The notes under the pieces were generated by a model. That model was given only the letters and a program-made list of their open reading frames with translations, made no database searches and was not told the DNA's origin. Position numbers and translations under genes: made by a program. DNA of 64,000 bases from Leptasterias polaris (Eukaryota; Echinodermata; Asteroidea; Forcipulatida; Asteriidae). Within the stretch, counting starts at the first letter, position 1. The number at the start of each line of letters is the position of its first letter. Below, one piece after another: positions 22,173-40,393 of this stretch. The DNA lies in contig JAZGTN010000047.1 in assembly GCA_037783415.1 (NCBI GenBank), positions 496,001 to 560,000 of the forward strand. The letters are read 5' to 3'.

Positions 22173-23600
22173 GTGGCCGACAATTATCATATAGTTAGGC
22201 TGTATGTTGAATTGTCCCGCACATTATAGTACATTGTACAAACAAAATACAATTGGCGTTGGCAAACTGCTATCTGAATGAATAGTCTTGTATCAAGACG
22301 CTCGTTCCAGTTTGTTAATTACTCGCTATCCATGTTGCAGAAAAAAATAATACAGACACCGATTAATATCAGCAAAAAGAACGTCTTGGAACCAAGACTA
22401 CCTTCTGAAGAACAGTTTTAAAGTAATGGAACTAACGAAAATAGACTCTTTGATGAAATATGTAAATTGCACTTCGCGCGTGCGCAATAACACTACTGGT
22501 TGACAAATAATGAGGAAACATCCTTTTTGTACGTGGACATAGAAATGAAACACAATTTCATGTATGTGATTAAATGGGTGGCGTGACGAATACGCGTTTG
22601 TGCGTCTTTTCCTTGTGCACAACTCGTTTTGCCAACCTAGTGTCTGTGTGCAGTTTATGCACCAGCTGACACTGCACAGGCAATTTGATGCTTTCCTCGT
22701 TAGGTCGGCCGGGATTTGCCGCTTACAGAGATAATGACATTCTTTTGACTATAGACTATAGACGACGTGTTATAAGGCCTATAATTTATGTAGGTACGTT
22801 GTCACCCATAGAGCATCCTTGCTCTATGGTTGACGGTAGACAATTCCCTGTTGTTGATGAAACATAATTTAATATTAAAAACATGAATAATAACTCATCC
22901 TAAATTACCAAATTAAGCTATCCATGAAGGCAACATCAATGACAACGCAACATGTTCAACTATCATGTCATACCGCCATTCTTCTTCTGCTACCATTTTC
23001 AGCGGCTACTGAATGGAACTCATTATAGATGCATTGTTAATAATACACACAGAATGCCAAGAGCCAACGAAGCAAAACAGCGAGTATATTAATCAATCTT
23101 ACACACTCGTAGTAAATGTGAACGGTATAATACAATAAAATTGCAGTCAAGCGACCCTCAGCGTTCGACGATTAGCATCGCGCGACCGCCTATAAACTAG
23201 TCTTGGTGAAAGACCAGCGGTTGATGGATGATAGCGCCCTCTCTCGTTGGGAAATTTGTTACAAATCAACACGAGAAGGTCTTTCACCAAGAACATAGCT
23301 ATAAACCGGCATTAGACTCGGATAAAACAGTTAATCTACACCCTTCTAAATACGCCCTTCTTCCAGGAACAAAAAGTACCTTTTGACCAGAGAATTGCTC
23401 GATCGTAATCAATAAAAATGTCTCCTGTGCTGACGAAAAATCTGGAGTTACGTTACATTTTTGTTGCTACCCCAGAGACAGTAATTTTTCACCATTCCCA
23501 CATGTCTAGAATTGAACCTTCTTCTTTATCATGTGACTTTCACGCAGAGTTTTCTTGTTCAAACTTTGCACGTTAAGGCCAAGTAAAAAAACTACAGAGT
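22173..23600. other. gene-less stretch
   Basis: No supported gene. It holds a small hairpin at 22808-22829 (CATAGAGC arm) and the short foldback at 23202-23291. Some text near 22810 resembles the edge of the 57 bp minisatellite unit. Confidence 0.4.
23202..23291. repeat. short foldback repeat
   Basis: CTTGGTGAAAGACC at the left, complementary GGTCTTTCACCAAG at the right, 90 bp in total. Only one copy is in the window. Confidence 0.5.
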
Positions 23601-23603
23601 TTC

Positions 23604-24009
23604 TCATCCCCGCCCGCCTCCTTTTTGGCCGCCGCCTCCTTTTTGTTTTTACTATTAGGCCTACTATTTTCAAAACAAAAATAAATAAATAAAAAATCTT
23701 AAATCAGATTTTTTCGAAGATTTAAAGCTGAAATCAAATTTGTTGGATAAAACTGAGTGGCATCTCTGATATTTTGAATCTCCTGAATCCAATTAGATGG
23801 GCCAAAATAGCCGCAGCTTTGCCTCAAGAATTCCCAACATTCTCATTTCAATATTTTCAGGTGTGCAGTCCCTAGCTAGTTGAGGGCTAAAAGTGTGATT
23901 CTCCTGACTTAATTATCATCAGTGTCTTGTCACCGAACCCAGCTTGGCGTTCTTTTCAGATCGGGCAGCAACTGTTGTCGAAGGTCATGGTGCTGCGATT
24001 CTGTAGTGA
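23604..24009 (+). repeat. interspersed repeat with conserved frame, copy 2
   Basis: Similar to the complement of 19031-19391 from CCGCCTCCTTTTTGGCCGCC to GTGCTGCGATTCTGTAGTGAA, with about 70 bp of extra sequence in the middle. With its inverted partner 4.2 kb away it could form a large foldback. Confidence 0.6.
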
Positions 24010-24013
24010 AGGG

Positions 24014-24213
24014 TCTTCATATCAAAAGTTGAGAAAAATCAGACAGTGCAATCTCCATAAAATATAAGATTGATTGATTTAATCCATTGAGCTGCGTACA
24101 AACCATTGATCTCCATTAACTATAACGGAGATCAAACTGTGTCTGCAGGAAATCCAGGCTCTGTGGTTCTTTTGTAAACATGTGATGTCACAGGTCACAT
24201 AGTCTATTATGGG
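24014..24213 (+). repeat. R2 repeat, copy 1, with small palindromic insert
   Basis: Matches the complement of 50927-51085 and, in part, 24839-24909 (CTGCAGGAAGTCCAGGCTCT and GTCACAGGTCACATGGTCTA blocks). Compared with the 51 kb copy it has 34 extra bases after GCGTACAAAC. These contain TTGATCTCC and its complement GGAGATCAA and are bounded by AAAC on both sides. Confidence 0.65.
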
Positions 24214-24546
24214 ATGTACGTGAAGTGCGTGCACACACCATCGCATGGTGTACATGTACATTGTACAATGGGTACAGTAGGCCTACATGTACGCCTACAT
24301 GTACGCCTCCCTAGCGACTGCGACCGACCTTGAGAGCAAGGCTACGATGGTACACAACGCTACGACCCACCTAAACAATTATATTGAGTAGAATGAACTG
24401 ATGGGGGTCGAATTTCAAATGGGTACTTTTAGTTGTAATGAATAGCATTCCGCTCCGGCGATCAAACTCCTGCACTCAAAGGCTACACGCACAACTGTGT
24501 ACACCAATATTGTGACACAAAATTTCAGTTACAGTCATATTCCAAA

Positions 24547-30792
<6,246 letters not shown>

Positions 30793-30832
30793 ATAGGAGA
30801 GGTTATAATCTACCCCTGTGGGGGGAAATTCG

Positions 30833-30966
30833 ATAGACCCCCTTGTATAACGCGCAACGCTGCTGGTACACACGCACGTTTTTACGCACCAAGAGCAGCT
30901 GTCCAATGAGCTGCCACTTTTTGCCTCAATGAGGGCGCTGTTTGAGAGTGTGACGTCATGCTAAGG
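30833..30966 (+). mobile_element. MITE-4 copy 2
   Basis: ATAGACCCCCTTGTATAACG to TGACGTCATGCTAAGG, 134 bp, 40 bp past the reductase stop codon and so within its likely 3' UTR. It contains a CCAAT box (GTCCAATGAG). Confidence 0.75.
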
Positions 30967-31183
30967 GGGGGGCAAGGGGGTTAGTATCAGTCGTGATGGT
31001 TGTGGCTTATTTAATTTTTACATTCACTCTAGATATTTTGATGATTTATAAAACTGTTATTTGTAAAATTAATTATCTATAATTGGTATTTTCTTAATAG
31101 ACAATTAAGAACAATGAAAGTCGACTTCCAAATTGTTTTAAGAATCTTTAAAAACTTGTTTATTAACAATTCTATAAAATAAT

Positions 31184-31189
31184 AATAAA
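31184..31189 (+). promoter_or_regulatory. candidate polyadenylation signal of the reductase gene
   Basis: The first AATAAA seen after the stop at 30792 in the plus sense, about 395 bp downstream and beyond the MITE-4 copy. No transcript evidence is available. Confidence 0.35.
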
Positions 31190-31532
31190 TTCTTCCATCT
31201 TTGACAACTTTGGGAGAGTATCATCTCAGGCATCAAAAGTTCTAAGAGCACCGAAAAGTTAATCATCAAATGCTAGTAGGTAAAAGGAAAACATGTTAAT
31301 AATGGAAGTCGAAAAAACTTTGATTTAAAGTTAAACGTTTTAAGATGTACAAGGCTTTTGTTTGGTCATTTACTCATTCAAAATACGTTTATAATTCGAC
31401 TGGTGTTAATTGGTGAAGACACTTTGTTTACTATTAGTGAATTTATGTCTGAAATCACTTAATAATCCCTTATTTCCCAGTGGAATAGGGGTCATTTTAG
31501 AGGCACAAGTTTCGTTTTTGATCGTCATGTCA

Positions 31533-31667
31533 GTGCAAAAACGTTGTATCTCCTAAAAAAGCACTTTGTGCTACAACCGAGTTTGAAATTATCAAAACAT
31601 TGTTTCTCGCTTAAAATTGCTTGGATGTACGTCCGGATGTACGTGATGAAGTACAACGTTTTTGCAC
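31533..31667. repeat. inverted repeat between convergent genes
   Basis: GTGCAAAAACGTTGTA at 31533 and its exact 16 bp complement at 31652. It lies in the 1.2 kb gap between the convergent reductase and axonemal-like genes. The rest of 31190-31990 is AT-rich with no gene seen. Confidence 0.6.
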
Positions 31668-31991
31668 CGAGCATTTTCGTGCGAGATGTGACGTTTTTGC
31701 ACTAATGGAATTTTTTGTCAACTGGTGGAAGTAAAACACTCACAGCTAAAAACAACTTTTGATCCTTGAAGAATTATTTAAGGCAAGTTCAACTGTTCTT
31801 CAGAAAGGAAGTTTAGGTCATGCTTAAAAACCGAGTCGGCGTAAATGCCTTACGGATTCATTACACTTTGAAGTAACGCACCATATGAATTGTCAAGGTA
31901 CATGTACTTGAAATCTTTCTGCAAGAACATCATAAACAATTTATATACAAAATATTTGTATTTACAACTATACAATATAAAACAAAACCTT

Positions 31992-34900
31992 TTATATTGA
32001 TATTGGTTTGCCACTTGCATAAGTCTGGTATTCGGTACTGTACATTGAAGGGACTGAGAAGGTCTGTTGGGGACCAGACTTTGGAATAACCCAAGGGGTA
32101 TCAACTGGGCAAGAAAACAGCTCCCGATTCTTTGGGTCAGACGGTGGGCCGTATGATGTCGTCTTGATCGATTTGATGCCGCTGTGAGGAACGCGAGGAA
32201 ACCTCTCGGGCCAGCGGACGGGCTCTACAACTGGTGTTTTGAATACCATCTCGTCACGCATTGGTGGACGTTCCCTGGGTACCGAGTTCACTGGCAGAGG
32301 GCTGTTTATATGAAAAGAAGAACAAAATTAATAAAGGGAAACATTTCAAATTTACAAGTTATTGGAAATTTGGTGGATGGGAAGGTACAAGGCACCTTGA
32401 CTGAGAGGTCGATTGCATCGGACTCAAATTCTGATGATTGAATCAACGGAGTTTGGGTTCGATTCCTGGTCATGACACTTATGTCCTTGAGCAAGGCACT
32501 TGGCCATAATTGCTTCTCTTAACCCAGGTGTATAAATGGAAACATGAGAGAGCAGAGACAGGACTGTGTTGGATTAACCCATTAGTGCTAATTAAAGCAG
32601 CTTGGGGCTGTATGCTCCCCAGGGATTTGAGAAAGTTTGTGGAGTGGTCTAAGTATGTCCTATGAAGAGGGATAATAATGATGTGAAGTGTCTTGACCTA
32701 GCTACTTTGTTGCACTATATAAGAACCAATTATCTTTATTACTATTTCAAGGAACAACTTGTTAGCTACTCTAAGAAATTTCATGTTAGTAAACAGTATC
32801 ACTGTAATACATATTTTATTCCAAGTAAGGTGATTGTGATTGTTACCCGTAGGGCCTTGTCACATGAGGGAACTTTCACAGGCAACTTGGAGGCAACCAA
32901 CTGCAGAGCATGCTGCAGGACCACTCTGGTAGCACATGGGTAGTTTTTCAAACAGCATCTTACAATCCACAAGAAAAAAATGTGGACATTGAAATGTGGA
33001 TGGCTTTTCTTCGTGGAGATTGCCTGGAACTGGTTGCCTGTAAATTGCCCCGTGTGACATGGCCCTTAACTGGTACGCATGTGCAGTGTACGCCCTTAGA
33101 GTTTTACTGCTAGGGTTTAATATATCCTAATAAATATTATTTTGGAGAAAAACTGATGACTTACTTGTGTTTTGTACCATGACCCCAAGCCTGTGGGTAG
33201 TCCTCGCATCTCCAGTAAGTTGCTGCATCCTTCTTGGGATAGCCTCCCAACTCGTGACGACTGAATCTCTTGTGGACGTGGTGTGATGTTGGGACGTAAG
33301 GATCAAGTAGCTGAAGTGCTCCGTCGTCACGGACTAAAGACGGCTTGTATTTGGGCAAATTGTCCTGTTTGAGGATGTGAATAATCAATTGCTTATTAGG
33401 AAAGTTTAATCTCAACAATTGACTTTAATCATCTTCCTTCCTCGTCTTCCTGTACTGTGAAGAAACCTCCTCTGGAGAAAACTTGTACATTGGTTGAGGT
33501 GCAGACAAAACTCAAGGCATTCAAAACAGATTGTGCAAGTAAAAGTAGTTATTTATTTTAGCATTTTGTTTTGGGATGGGCGATTAGCTGAAAGTGACAC
33601 CCTTTCCTTTAGTCTGTTCTGGAAAACATCTAGGGTTGGTGACTCAACAACCTGCTTGGGCAGTGAATTCGACAGGTGGATGGTGTCTGGGAAGAAGGAG
33701 CCTTTCAGTAAGTTTGTGCGAGTGGTTGGAACAAGGAGTTTCATGTTATTTCCTCAGAAAATTGAGTTGGCAAAATGACATTACAGAATGGAAAACAAAA
33801 TACTAATTTGAAGCAATGTTTACCTTGAGAGGAGCTGGCATGTTTTTATGGTGATCAGTAAGATCTGTAGTCTGCGGTTTCATGATGGTAGAGAAGTCAA
33901 CACCAGGTTGTGTCTGAGCTCCTTTGTAATTAGCTTGTACCTCCGTCTCCTGGCTACCCATGCTCAAGGGCTTTCTCCAAGGACGATTCTGAAGCTGTAA
34001 GTGTAATCAAATCAAGTAAGAGAATAAAATAAGACAATTGACGTTTTACACTTTACAAACAGCGACAATTACTTTTGTGAGTGGTTCGTGTATATTTCCT
34101 CTTGTGATTATCAGGTCTTGGCCATTTTCATTTTGGAAGGGCACTTCCCTTGGAAAATCTGAAAGTCCATGGATATTGAAAGGGGCACCAAGGCCAAGAC
34201 CTGGGCCCAATTTCATAGAGCTGCTTAAGCACAAAAAGTAGCTAAGCACAACAAAAGTTTGCTCACCAGAATAAGGTTACCATCCAAACTACCATGTCAC
34301 GTGTACTTTTTGTGACTGGTATCCTGCTCATTTCTGCTTAGCAGACAATTGTTAAGCAATATTTTCTGCTTAAGCAGCTCTATGAAATTGGGCCCTGGGC
34401 AACATACCATGGCCTACATGTCCTCATGTGATTCTAGGCCTGCATCATGACCAGCACAAGTGGAGTCTTAAAAAGCCTTTAAAAAAATTTTTTTCGTAGG
34501 AAAATGAGTTGGTGAGAGTTGTTGACCTCTGACCTGAGACAACATTTTTTCACATTCGATAGATCAATTACATAAAAATTTGATGCAGGTATACCAAGAC
34601 AAGAGTTTGAAATCAATGTCTTCCACCATTTCTTCAAAGTTAAGATTAAATAATATCACATGGTTGTCTCTGTAAGTGTAAACAAGTTTATTCTTACAAA
34701 CAACACCACTACAGGTTTAAGTCACGAGATTTAGATGAATTTTTAAACTATTTGAATTTTCTGCACTCCATACCTTTTCTTTGAGATCTTTGTTGTAATG
34801 GGCGTTCCAGTGGCCAGGTGCTTTGTAGTGTTCAGGGTTACCTAGGATTGCATCGTGGTGTTTATAGTCGTGGGTTTCACCCGTCGTCGTTGTGTATGGT

Positions 34901-35807
34901 TTGATGATTTCATCTTGCGTGGCTAGCTCTGGGGGTAAGGGATTGTTGACTGTTGTCTGCAATCAAAATAAATAAATAATTAATAAATAATTAATAAATT
35001 TATACCACGCTTAAAGGCCATGTACACTATTGGTAAGATCGAAAAACACAAATGTTCACAGATTCACACATAACTTACATGATTTAAAGTAAGTAATGGT
35101 AGAAAGGGTTCCTTAAAATATTTCTGCCTAAAATGCTATCGTTTCTGAGAAATGAGTAAAACAATAGTTTTTATCACGCGTGATAATAAACTCGATGTTT
35201 GAAAAACAGAAAACACATAAGGTCTCTTTTCACTATTTTCTCGTGACCTCGATGACCAATTGAGCTCAAATTTTCACAGGTTTGTTATTTCATGTATCAT
35301 GTATGTGGTTGATTACACAAAACATGAACACTGTCTGTGATTATTTTGTCAGCTCTACCAATCCTGTATAATACCTTTAACACAATTTTTCCAAGTGCTA
35401 TGGTGCTGTTTCCTTTCTCTATGTGTAGACTGACTTCAGGAAACCAGAGCAACATCACCAAGAATGCAAAGTCAAAGGTACCAAATTACAAAAAGAATCA
35501 ATTTATAGAAGCAGTCGTTGTGCAGTACCCTATGTTTTTGTACAAACAAAATGAAACAAGTATTGTTTATTTCAATCTAAAACTAAAAGTTGAAGCAAGA
35601 AAACTGAATGATTGATTCTAAATATGGCCAGCCTACTCAAAAAACAAGGACAAATCGTACTTGTCAATTCAAAACAACTACGACCAACCCAACATCAGCA
35701 AAATTTACCTTAAAATCTGAAGCTGGAAAGTAGTATTCTGGTTTGTAGTTCAGTCCCCGTCCGGAACTCGTCTTGTGCAGATCAAATCGTCTAGTATCGG
35801 CAGGCAT
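31992..35807 (-). CDS. uncharacterised proline/aromatic-rich protein, axonemal microtubule-inner-protein-like
   Basis: Five exons on the minus strand: 35807-35709 (ATG), 34956-34774, 33994-33824, 33364-33165, 32301-31992 (TAA). All junctions are GT-AG, phases are consistent and the sum is 963 nt, 320 aa. There is no signal peptide, membrane segment or enzyme motif. The protein is rich in Pro, Tyr, Trp and His with short motifs such as LNYKPEYYFP, GHWNAHYNKDL, YWRCEDYPQAWGHGTKHNP and FPRVPHSGIKSIKTTSYGPP. This composition is typical of small sperm/ciliary microtubule inner proteins. I suspect a SPATA48-type sperm protein but cannot confirm it. The exon 5 acceptor was set by phase: AACAG then CCCTCTGCC continues KHN-PLPVNSVP. 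A half X-box-like GTTGCC lies about 225 bp upstream of the ATG on the gene strand. Confidence 0.72.
32390..32750 (+). mobile_element. tRNA-derived SINE, copy 2
   Basis: Same order as 11000-11338: B-box GGTTCGATTCC (32456-32466), CCTTGAGCAAGGCACTTGGC, CAGCTTGGGGCTGTATGCTC, then CTATATAAGAACCAATTA and a TTATTACTATT tail. It lies in intron 4 of the minus-strand gene, in antisense. Confidence 0.8.
33553..33744 (-). mobile_element. LINE reverse-transcriptase C-terminal fragment
   Basis: The minus-strand frame gives VPTTRTNLLKGSFFPDTI, then LSNSLPKQVVESPTLDVF and QNRLKE. This matches the usual FFPRTI-x-LWNSLP-x-V-x-S-x-LD-F tail of non-LTR RT proteins. It lies in intron 3 of the 32-36 kb gene, same strand, and is not an exon of it. 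Confidence 0.65.
34203..34395 (+). mobile_element. MITE-3 copy 2
   Basis: 193 bp with long inverted ends GGGCCCAATTTCATAGAGCT and AGCTCTATGAAATTGGGCCC, plus TGCTTAAGCA blocks. It lies in intron 2 of the minus-strand gene. Confidence 0.9.
35011..35379 (+). mobile_element. R1-family element
   Basis: TTAAAGGCCATGTACACTAT to CCTGTATAATACCTTTAA. It is close to 4561-4928 and the complement of 47657-48019. It lies in intron 1 of the minus-strand gene. Confidence 0.85.
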
Positions 35808-36085
35808 TGTGGTGTATCTTCAACTTGGCTAAGTTTCCAATCAATCAAGAAGCTTTATATTATGAAGTAACTCTCGTATAGTCGTACTTGGATTGGTTCT
35901 GTCTTGTCAATAAGTGAATTGCATTAAGACGCTAGACCGTAGACGTGTATTCGCGTGCGTTGACGACCGAAGGACAATAATTATTGTGAACAGTACGGTA
36001 TGTAAACTCGTGTTATCGCTTAAAGCCTGGCAACGAAAATCAACATACAAGGGCGCCCTCTAGGGTCATTCGCCCCCGTAGTACT

Positions 36086-36311
36086 ATATAGGTTGCAATA
36101 TGACGTAAATCGGCCATCTTTACGGGCAATTTGGAACACACAGCCGTGCGTTACGCGTGAGAACGGCGTGCAGCACGCGCACATTTCACAAAACTGATTG
36201 CGTGATTGGTCAGTGAATGACGCGGCTGCGTTAATAATTTGAGCGCTTGACGCGCCTGCAAGCCAAAATGCGATTTGCCCGTAAAGATGGCGTCTACTGG
36301 GAACTATCTAT
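36086..36311 (-). mobile_element. MITE-2 copy 3
   Basis: Inverted orientation, from TATAGGTTGCAATATGACG to GGGAACTATCTAT. It contains the TTTACGGGCAA pair and the reverse CCAAT box. It lies about 280 bp upstream of the 35807 start codon. Confidence 0.9.
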
Positions 36312-37163
36312 ACTGGGTATACTTACCACAGCTTGGGGGTGTTGCATGCGGAACAAAACAAGTTTGTTTAAAACTTTTTTGATTGATTTTGTCATAAAGG
36401 TAGCAGTAAAGAAAAAGGGCAAAATTATTTAAAACTAGTTAAAAAAATTGTAGTAGAAACCAGAATTGAAAATATACCTTGAATTATTTGATTTTTGTAA
36501 GGCATACGTATAAAAAAACTGGTTTGTAATAATATGCAAGTTATTTTCTTGTTTCAAGTAAATTTTAGACAAAGAGACAAAGAATTAACTTCTGACCTCC
36601 TTCGTTACATTTGTCAGGACCACCACCAACCACTGTCCCAATTTTTTAAGTGGGCTCTAAAAATAGTATAATTATTATTGCATGATCTTTGAGTTGGCAT
36701 GAAAGAAGCCTGCCCTCTGTTGACAAAAAAGTCGCATCGCTAGCTGTGTCTCACTCTTGTATACAAATTTGAAGCCTTTTACGATCACACACGTAAAATA
36801 GTTTTATGTTATTTGAGGTAATACAAAATAAGCAAAGTCACCTCTCGGCAAGGTATATGCAAATATTAATTTGTCTTTCTGTCGTTGATGGATGGAATTT
36901 GGAGTTTGTACTCAGATAAGAAATAAAATCCTAAATCAAAATCAGTGGCTGTAGTTGAATCGACAATGTCATTAATTTAGCCTTTGAATTCAACAAACAA
37001 GAAATTGATTGTCCCCAATCTCATCAACTTCCCATAAAAATATTTAGCAAAGTGTGGTGAGTCATAATTCTTTATTCATTGCTTTATATGTAATAATTGT
37101 CCACCTCTGTTGTATTGTCACTCGCTGTTTATTCAACATGGAAATTAGGTTCAACCTGCTGGG

Positions 37164-37300
37164 GCCTTTCTCAAACCTCGGCTCCGGCTCCGGCTCCAGG
37201 CTCTGATGTTCGAACCACCGCGTGCAAATACACGCTGCACCAACAATTTATAACGGAGCCCAAGCCGGAGACCGGAGCCCAGCCGAGGTTTGAGAAAGGC
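37164..37300. mobile_element. foldback MITE with 20 bp perfect arms
   Basis: GCCTTTCTCAAACCTCGGCT and its exact complement bound 137 bp. Adjacent CCGGCTCC units pair with GGAGCC/CCGGAG inside the right arm. Confidence 0.7.
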
Positions 37301-38689
37301 ACTAGGTATGTGAGAAGAGGCCAACATATATAGTCGGTTTGATGAACAGTGCGATTTATTTCAATTTTAATATCTAACTATATCGTTGAAAATTATTAAA
37401 TTAGTACAGTGCGGGGAGTATAGAATGAGGCAAGGGAGATGGTTCGGTCGGTGGGATGGGGGCTTCGACTCGACTCACTCTTCCTGTTCAGGATTAACAT
37501 CCCGCGAGTTTTCGGCTAGACTTTGTTTCTTGCCTCATTTAATCTATAGATTAAAAGTTCAGTGGCATGATTATTTACAACACCTCTCTGATAGCTGTAC
37601 AATCTTGCGCAATTCCGGAGGTGGAACTATACACACTTGACTCAAGTGTGGTATTTGTTTGTTGAACTTCTTCACCTACATCGACCATTCTACCTCCATG
37701 CATAGACACTCGAGATAACACTCTGTAACCCTAAGGCTTTTATTTGACAGTTGAAAGGCCAAAGGTGGCCAGGAGGTAGGAGTGTGATTATTTTTCATGA
37801 TAAATGAATTTTTTTATGGAGAGATCAAAGTAACTATAGATATTTTTTGTTGGTTTTATTTGTGCATGACTGGGTCAACCAAGCAATATCAGAATTGCAT
37901 AAAATAGGTACGAACTTAGCTTTCCAAAAATAAGATTTCTGTAACACAGCATTTTTTGTCCACAAACCATAAGAACGTGCATTCCTTCTAATTCTTATAT
38001 TATTTATAAAATACTTCCAATAATTTTGTATGGTAACTTCCTCATCTGACGCGTACACTTTGATTTCTTGTCGCGAGATTCACTTGTCGTTTTTTGTGGA
38101 GTGGGGAAACTTAGAAGCCCTGGCGTTTATTTAACTTGCCGGGAGAATTTGTATGGAGTTCTAGATTGATAGATTTATTATTTGAAATTAACAGTCGCAG
38201 TTTTGGCGCCTCTTGTTTTGTTTATCAACAAAATCTGTTCGGAGGCAAAAAGAACACAGACATTTTACAGAAACGCAAGGCTTACTATTTCACTGTTATA
38301 TTGTAAGTGAGTTTAATTGGTTGTACCGTCTTGTTTGAGTCAAGAGAAGTTGCTAGTTATTTACAACCCGAGGTGACGAAGTCTTGCGAGAAATATTTAC
38401 GCTAGTTTCATTGAGACTGATCTTACGACATCAAGCGCATAAATTGATCTTGAGATTCAATTGTACAAGAAAGTTGCAAATTTATGAAACAGACGCCATA
38501 AGTAAGGTATAGTTTAGGGCCCAGGTCAAGTTTGGAATGTCATCTAAAAACTGTCTCTTAGGATATTCATAGAACAAGAATGTGTAATTATGTTTTTTTC
38601 AAGCAGGTATAAGAATGATGATGTATTCTTATACATCCGTATGTCTGTAGCCATGCCTCTGACTTTTCTACAGACAATTAAATGCCACC

Positions 38690-38960
38690 TGTGTTCGACC
38701 TGGTTCCTCCTATGAGGATGTTTGAGCGTGAAACCAGGCTTTCTGCTTCTTCTCATCACCCATACACTCTTGCTTTGCTGAGATGTAGAACATCCCATTG
38801 CAACATCGTTATTCCACATACAGTACTATATCTCTTTGGAACCCCTTTCCCGGTGCATGTTTCCATCCATATCCTACAATCCAGACTGTTTTTAAGAGGA
38901 ATTCAATTCCTACTTTCAGCTCCCCTTAGTCATTTCATCTTTAACATTTTCTTCTTGTAG
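38690..38960 (+). mobile_element. degenerate LINE RT C-terminus
   Basis: One frame gives TLALLRCRTSHCN and IPHTV; a shifted frame gives SLWNPFPGACFH and PTIQTVFKRNSIPTFSSPL. Together these follow the IPHTV-SLWN-P-IQ-FKR tail of non-LTR RT proteins. Frameshifts show it is inactive. Confidence 0.6.
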
Positions 38961-39687
38961 CTCCTTATTGCCTTGTTTGGGGCGAACTTGCATTAAAAAA
39001 GACCCTTTTGTTTAAACCTTCCTCCGGTTCCAAGTGTTTGTCTTTCGGATTCTTCTACCACTCCCTTTACCACCCACATGTTGCTGTGGCGGTTATAGAC
39101 TCCGCTCGTGACGTTGACAGACCCCTGTGACCTCAGTTGACCTTGTAACCTCGTCCCCGTCAGATTTTGTTATGTTATTTGGACCAGATGGTGCCACAGA
39201 CGTCTCGCGGCAACCAAAAGCTCTGTAAATAAACGTGTTTATAAGATGGGTGTATATTTACATGTCGTGGCATTTAAGTGAATGAAAAATGATCAGTCTT
39301 CAATCATCCTAACACAGCGCGTGCGCTTTCAGACTGTGTCTTGTTTCTTCGATTTTGTTGCTTTCTTTCAAGTTTTGCATGACGCACAGGAAGTGGTGGA
39401 GAGCTTGGACGAAACCGGAAAAGAAAATCTATTTATCATTGTCTTAGAGAGCAACTGAAAGTAGGATCCACGATGTTGGGGCTATTAAAGTTAAAGAGTC
39501 ACAGTTTTTCTTGTTGGTAGAAAAATACATTCTTTTTGGTCACCTTATTATTGATGTATTCTTTTTTTATATACCAAATGTTTGAGTGAACAAAGAATTT
39601 GTTTTGCTTTGCTACAATGGAAATTGTTGACTGTGTAAGTTTTGGAGTTTTGGTTGACAAAGACAAATATGGACAAATTAACTAGTA

Positions 39688-39760
39688 CTGGATTTGAACC
39701 GGCGACCTCCGGACTAACGTGCCGGTGCTCCACAACTGCTATAGTCCCATTAATAGTGGC
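39688..39760 (-). mobile_element. tRNA-like SINE head
   Basis: GGATTTGAACC (complement of a B-box) followed by GGCGACCTCCGGACTAACGT and GCCGGTGCTCCAC. As a tRNA it lacks a matching acceptor stem, and a related fragment occurs at 29153, so a SINE remnant is preferred. Confidence 0.55.
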
Positions 39761-39835
39761 CGTCTTTCCTGTCAATTTCTTTGTTCGGGTGCCAAACTTT
39801 CATACTCAAATTTTCAAAACAAAATTTCTTTCAAG

Positions 39836-39993
39836 AAATAGAAATCGCTTACAATGAAGGGCACAACATTCCTTTGAAATCTCTCAAGTTGACCATTTGT
39901 CATCAATTGGTCCGATATCACAACTTGGACAGAGATGAGGTGTTAGCGGATAGGAATCTTACGGGAGGGTCCGTCATCATAGTCAGCGTGTGA
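39836..39993 (+). CDS. possible terminal exon, unrecognised
   Basis: After an acceptor TTTCTTTCAAG the frame reads IEIAYNEGHNIPLKSLKL, then CHQLVRYHNLDRDEVLAD and RNLTGGSVIIVSV before TGA at 39991-39993. The pattern of polar and hydrophobic residues with a GG-VIIVSV end could be a small beta-rich (ubiquitin-like) domain. No upstream exon was found, so this may be a gene fragment or chance. Confidence 0.2.
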
Positions 39994-40393
39994 TAGAGAG
40001 AGACTTCGTGGGTTCCATCGGTGCTAGATTACCCCGTTGACTGACTGTTCTAGCCCCGGTCAATCCCTCAATCCATTACCGTTACGTCACTCATCGTGAA
40101 CTCTATAAGTATAAGAAGAATCACAAGTTTGTTCTTATATCGTAAGGAGAGACATTTTGGTATTTGGCTTGTCCTGACAAAAAAGGTGTGATTCCTGGAA
40201 TGGATAGAAAATTAATGCGGCCATTTATTAGAGTGGATTGGGAGTGGAAAAAGAGCCAGCGGGTATAAATAGACATCATCATGGTAGGTGGTAGGTACAT
40301 CCCTTATTCTAAAGCTCATGTGTTGATCGACGATAGTTACCAGTTTACACTGTGGGTGGGTACCAGGTACTAGTTCTGCTTAAATTGCATGGA

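Noticed and set aside
39688..39760. Functional tRNA gene on the minus strand
   Set aside because: A B-box is present but no matching acceptor stem was found, and a related fragment at 29153 points to a SINE.
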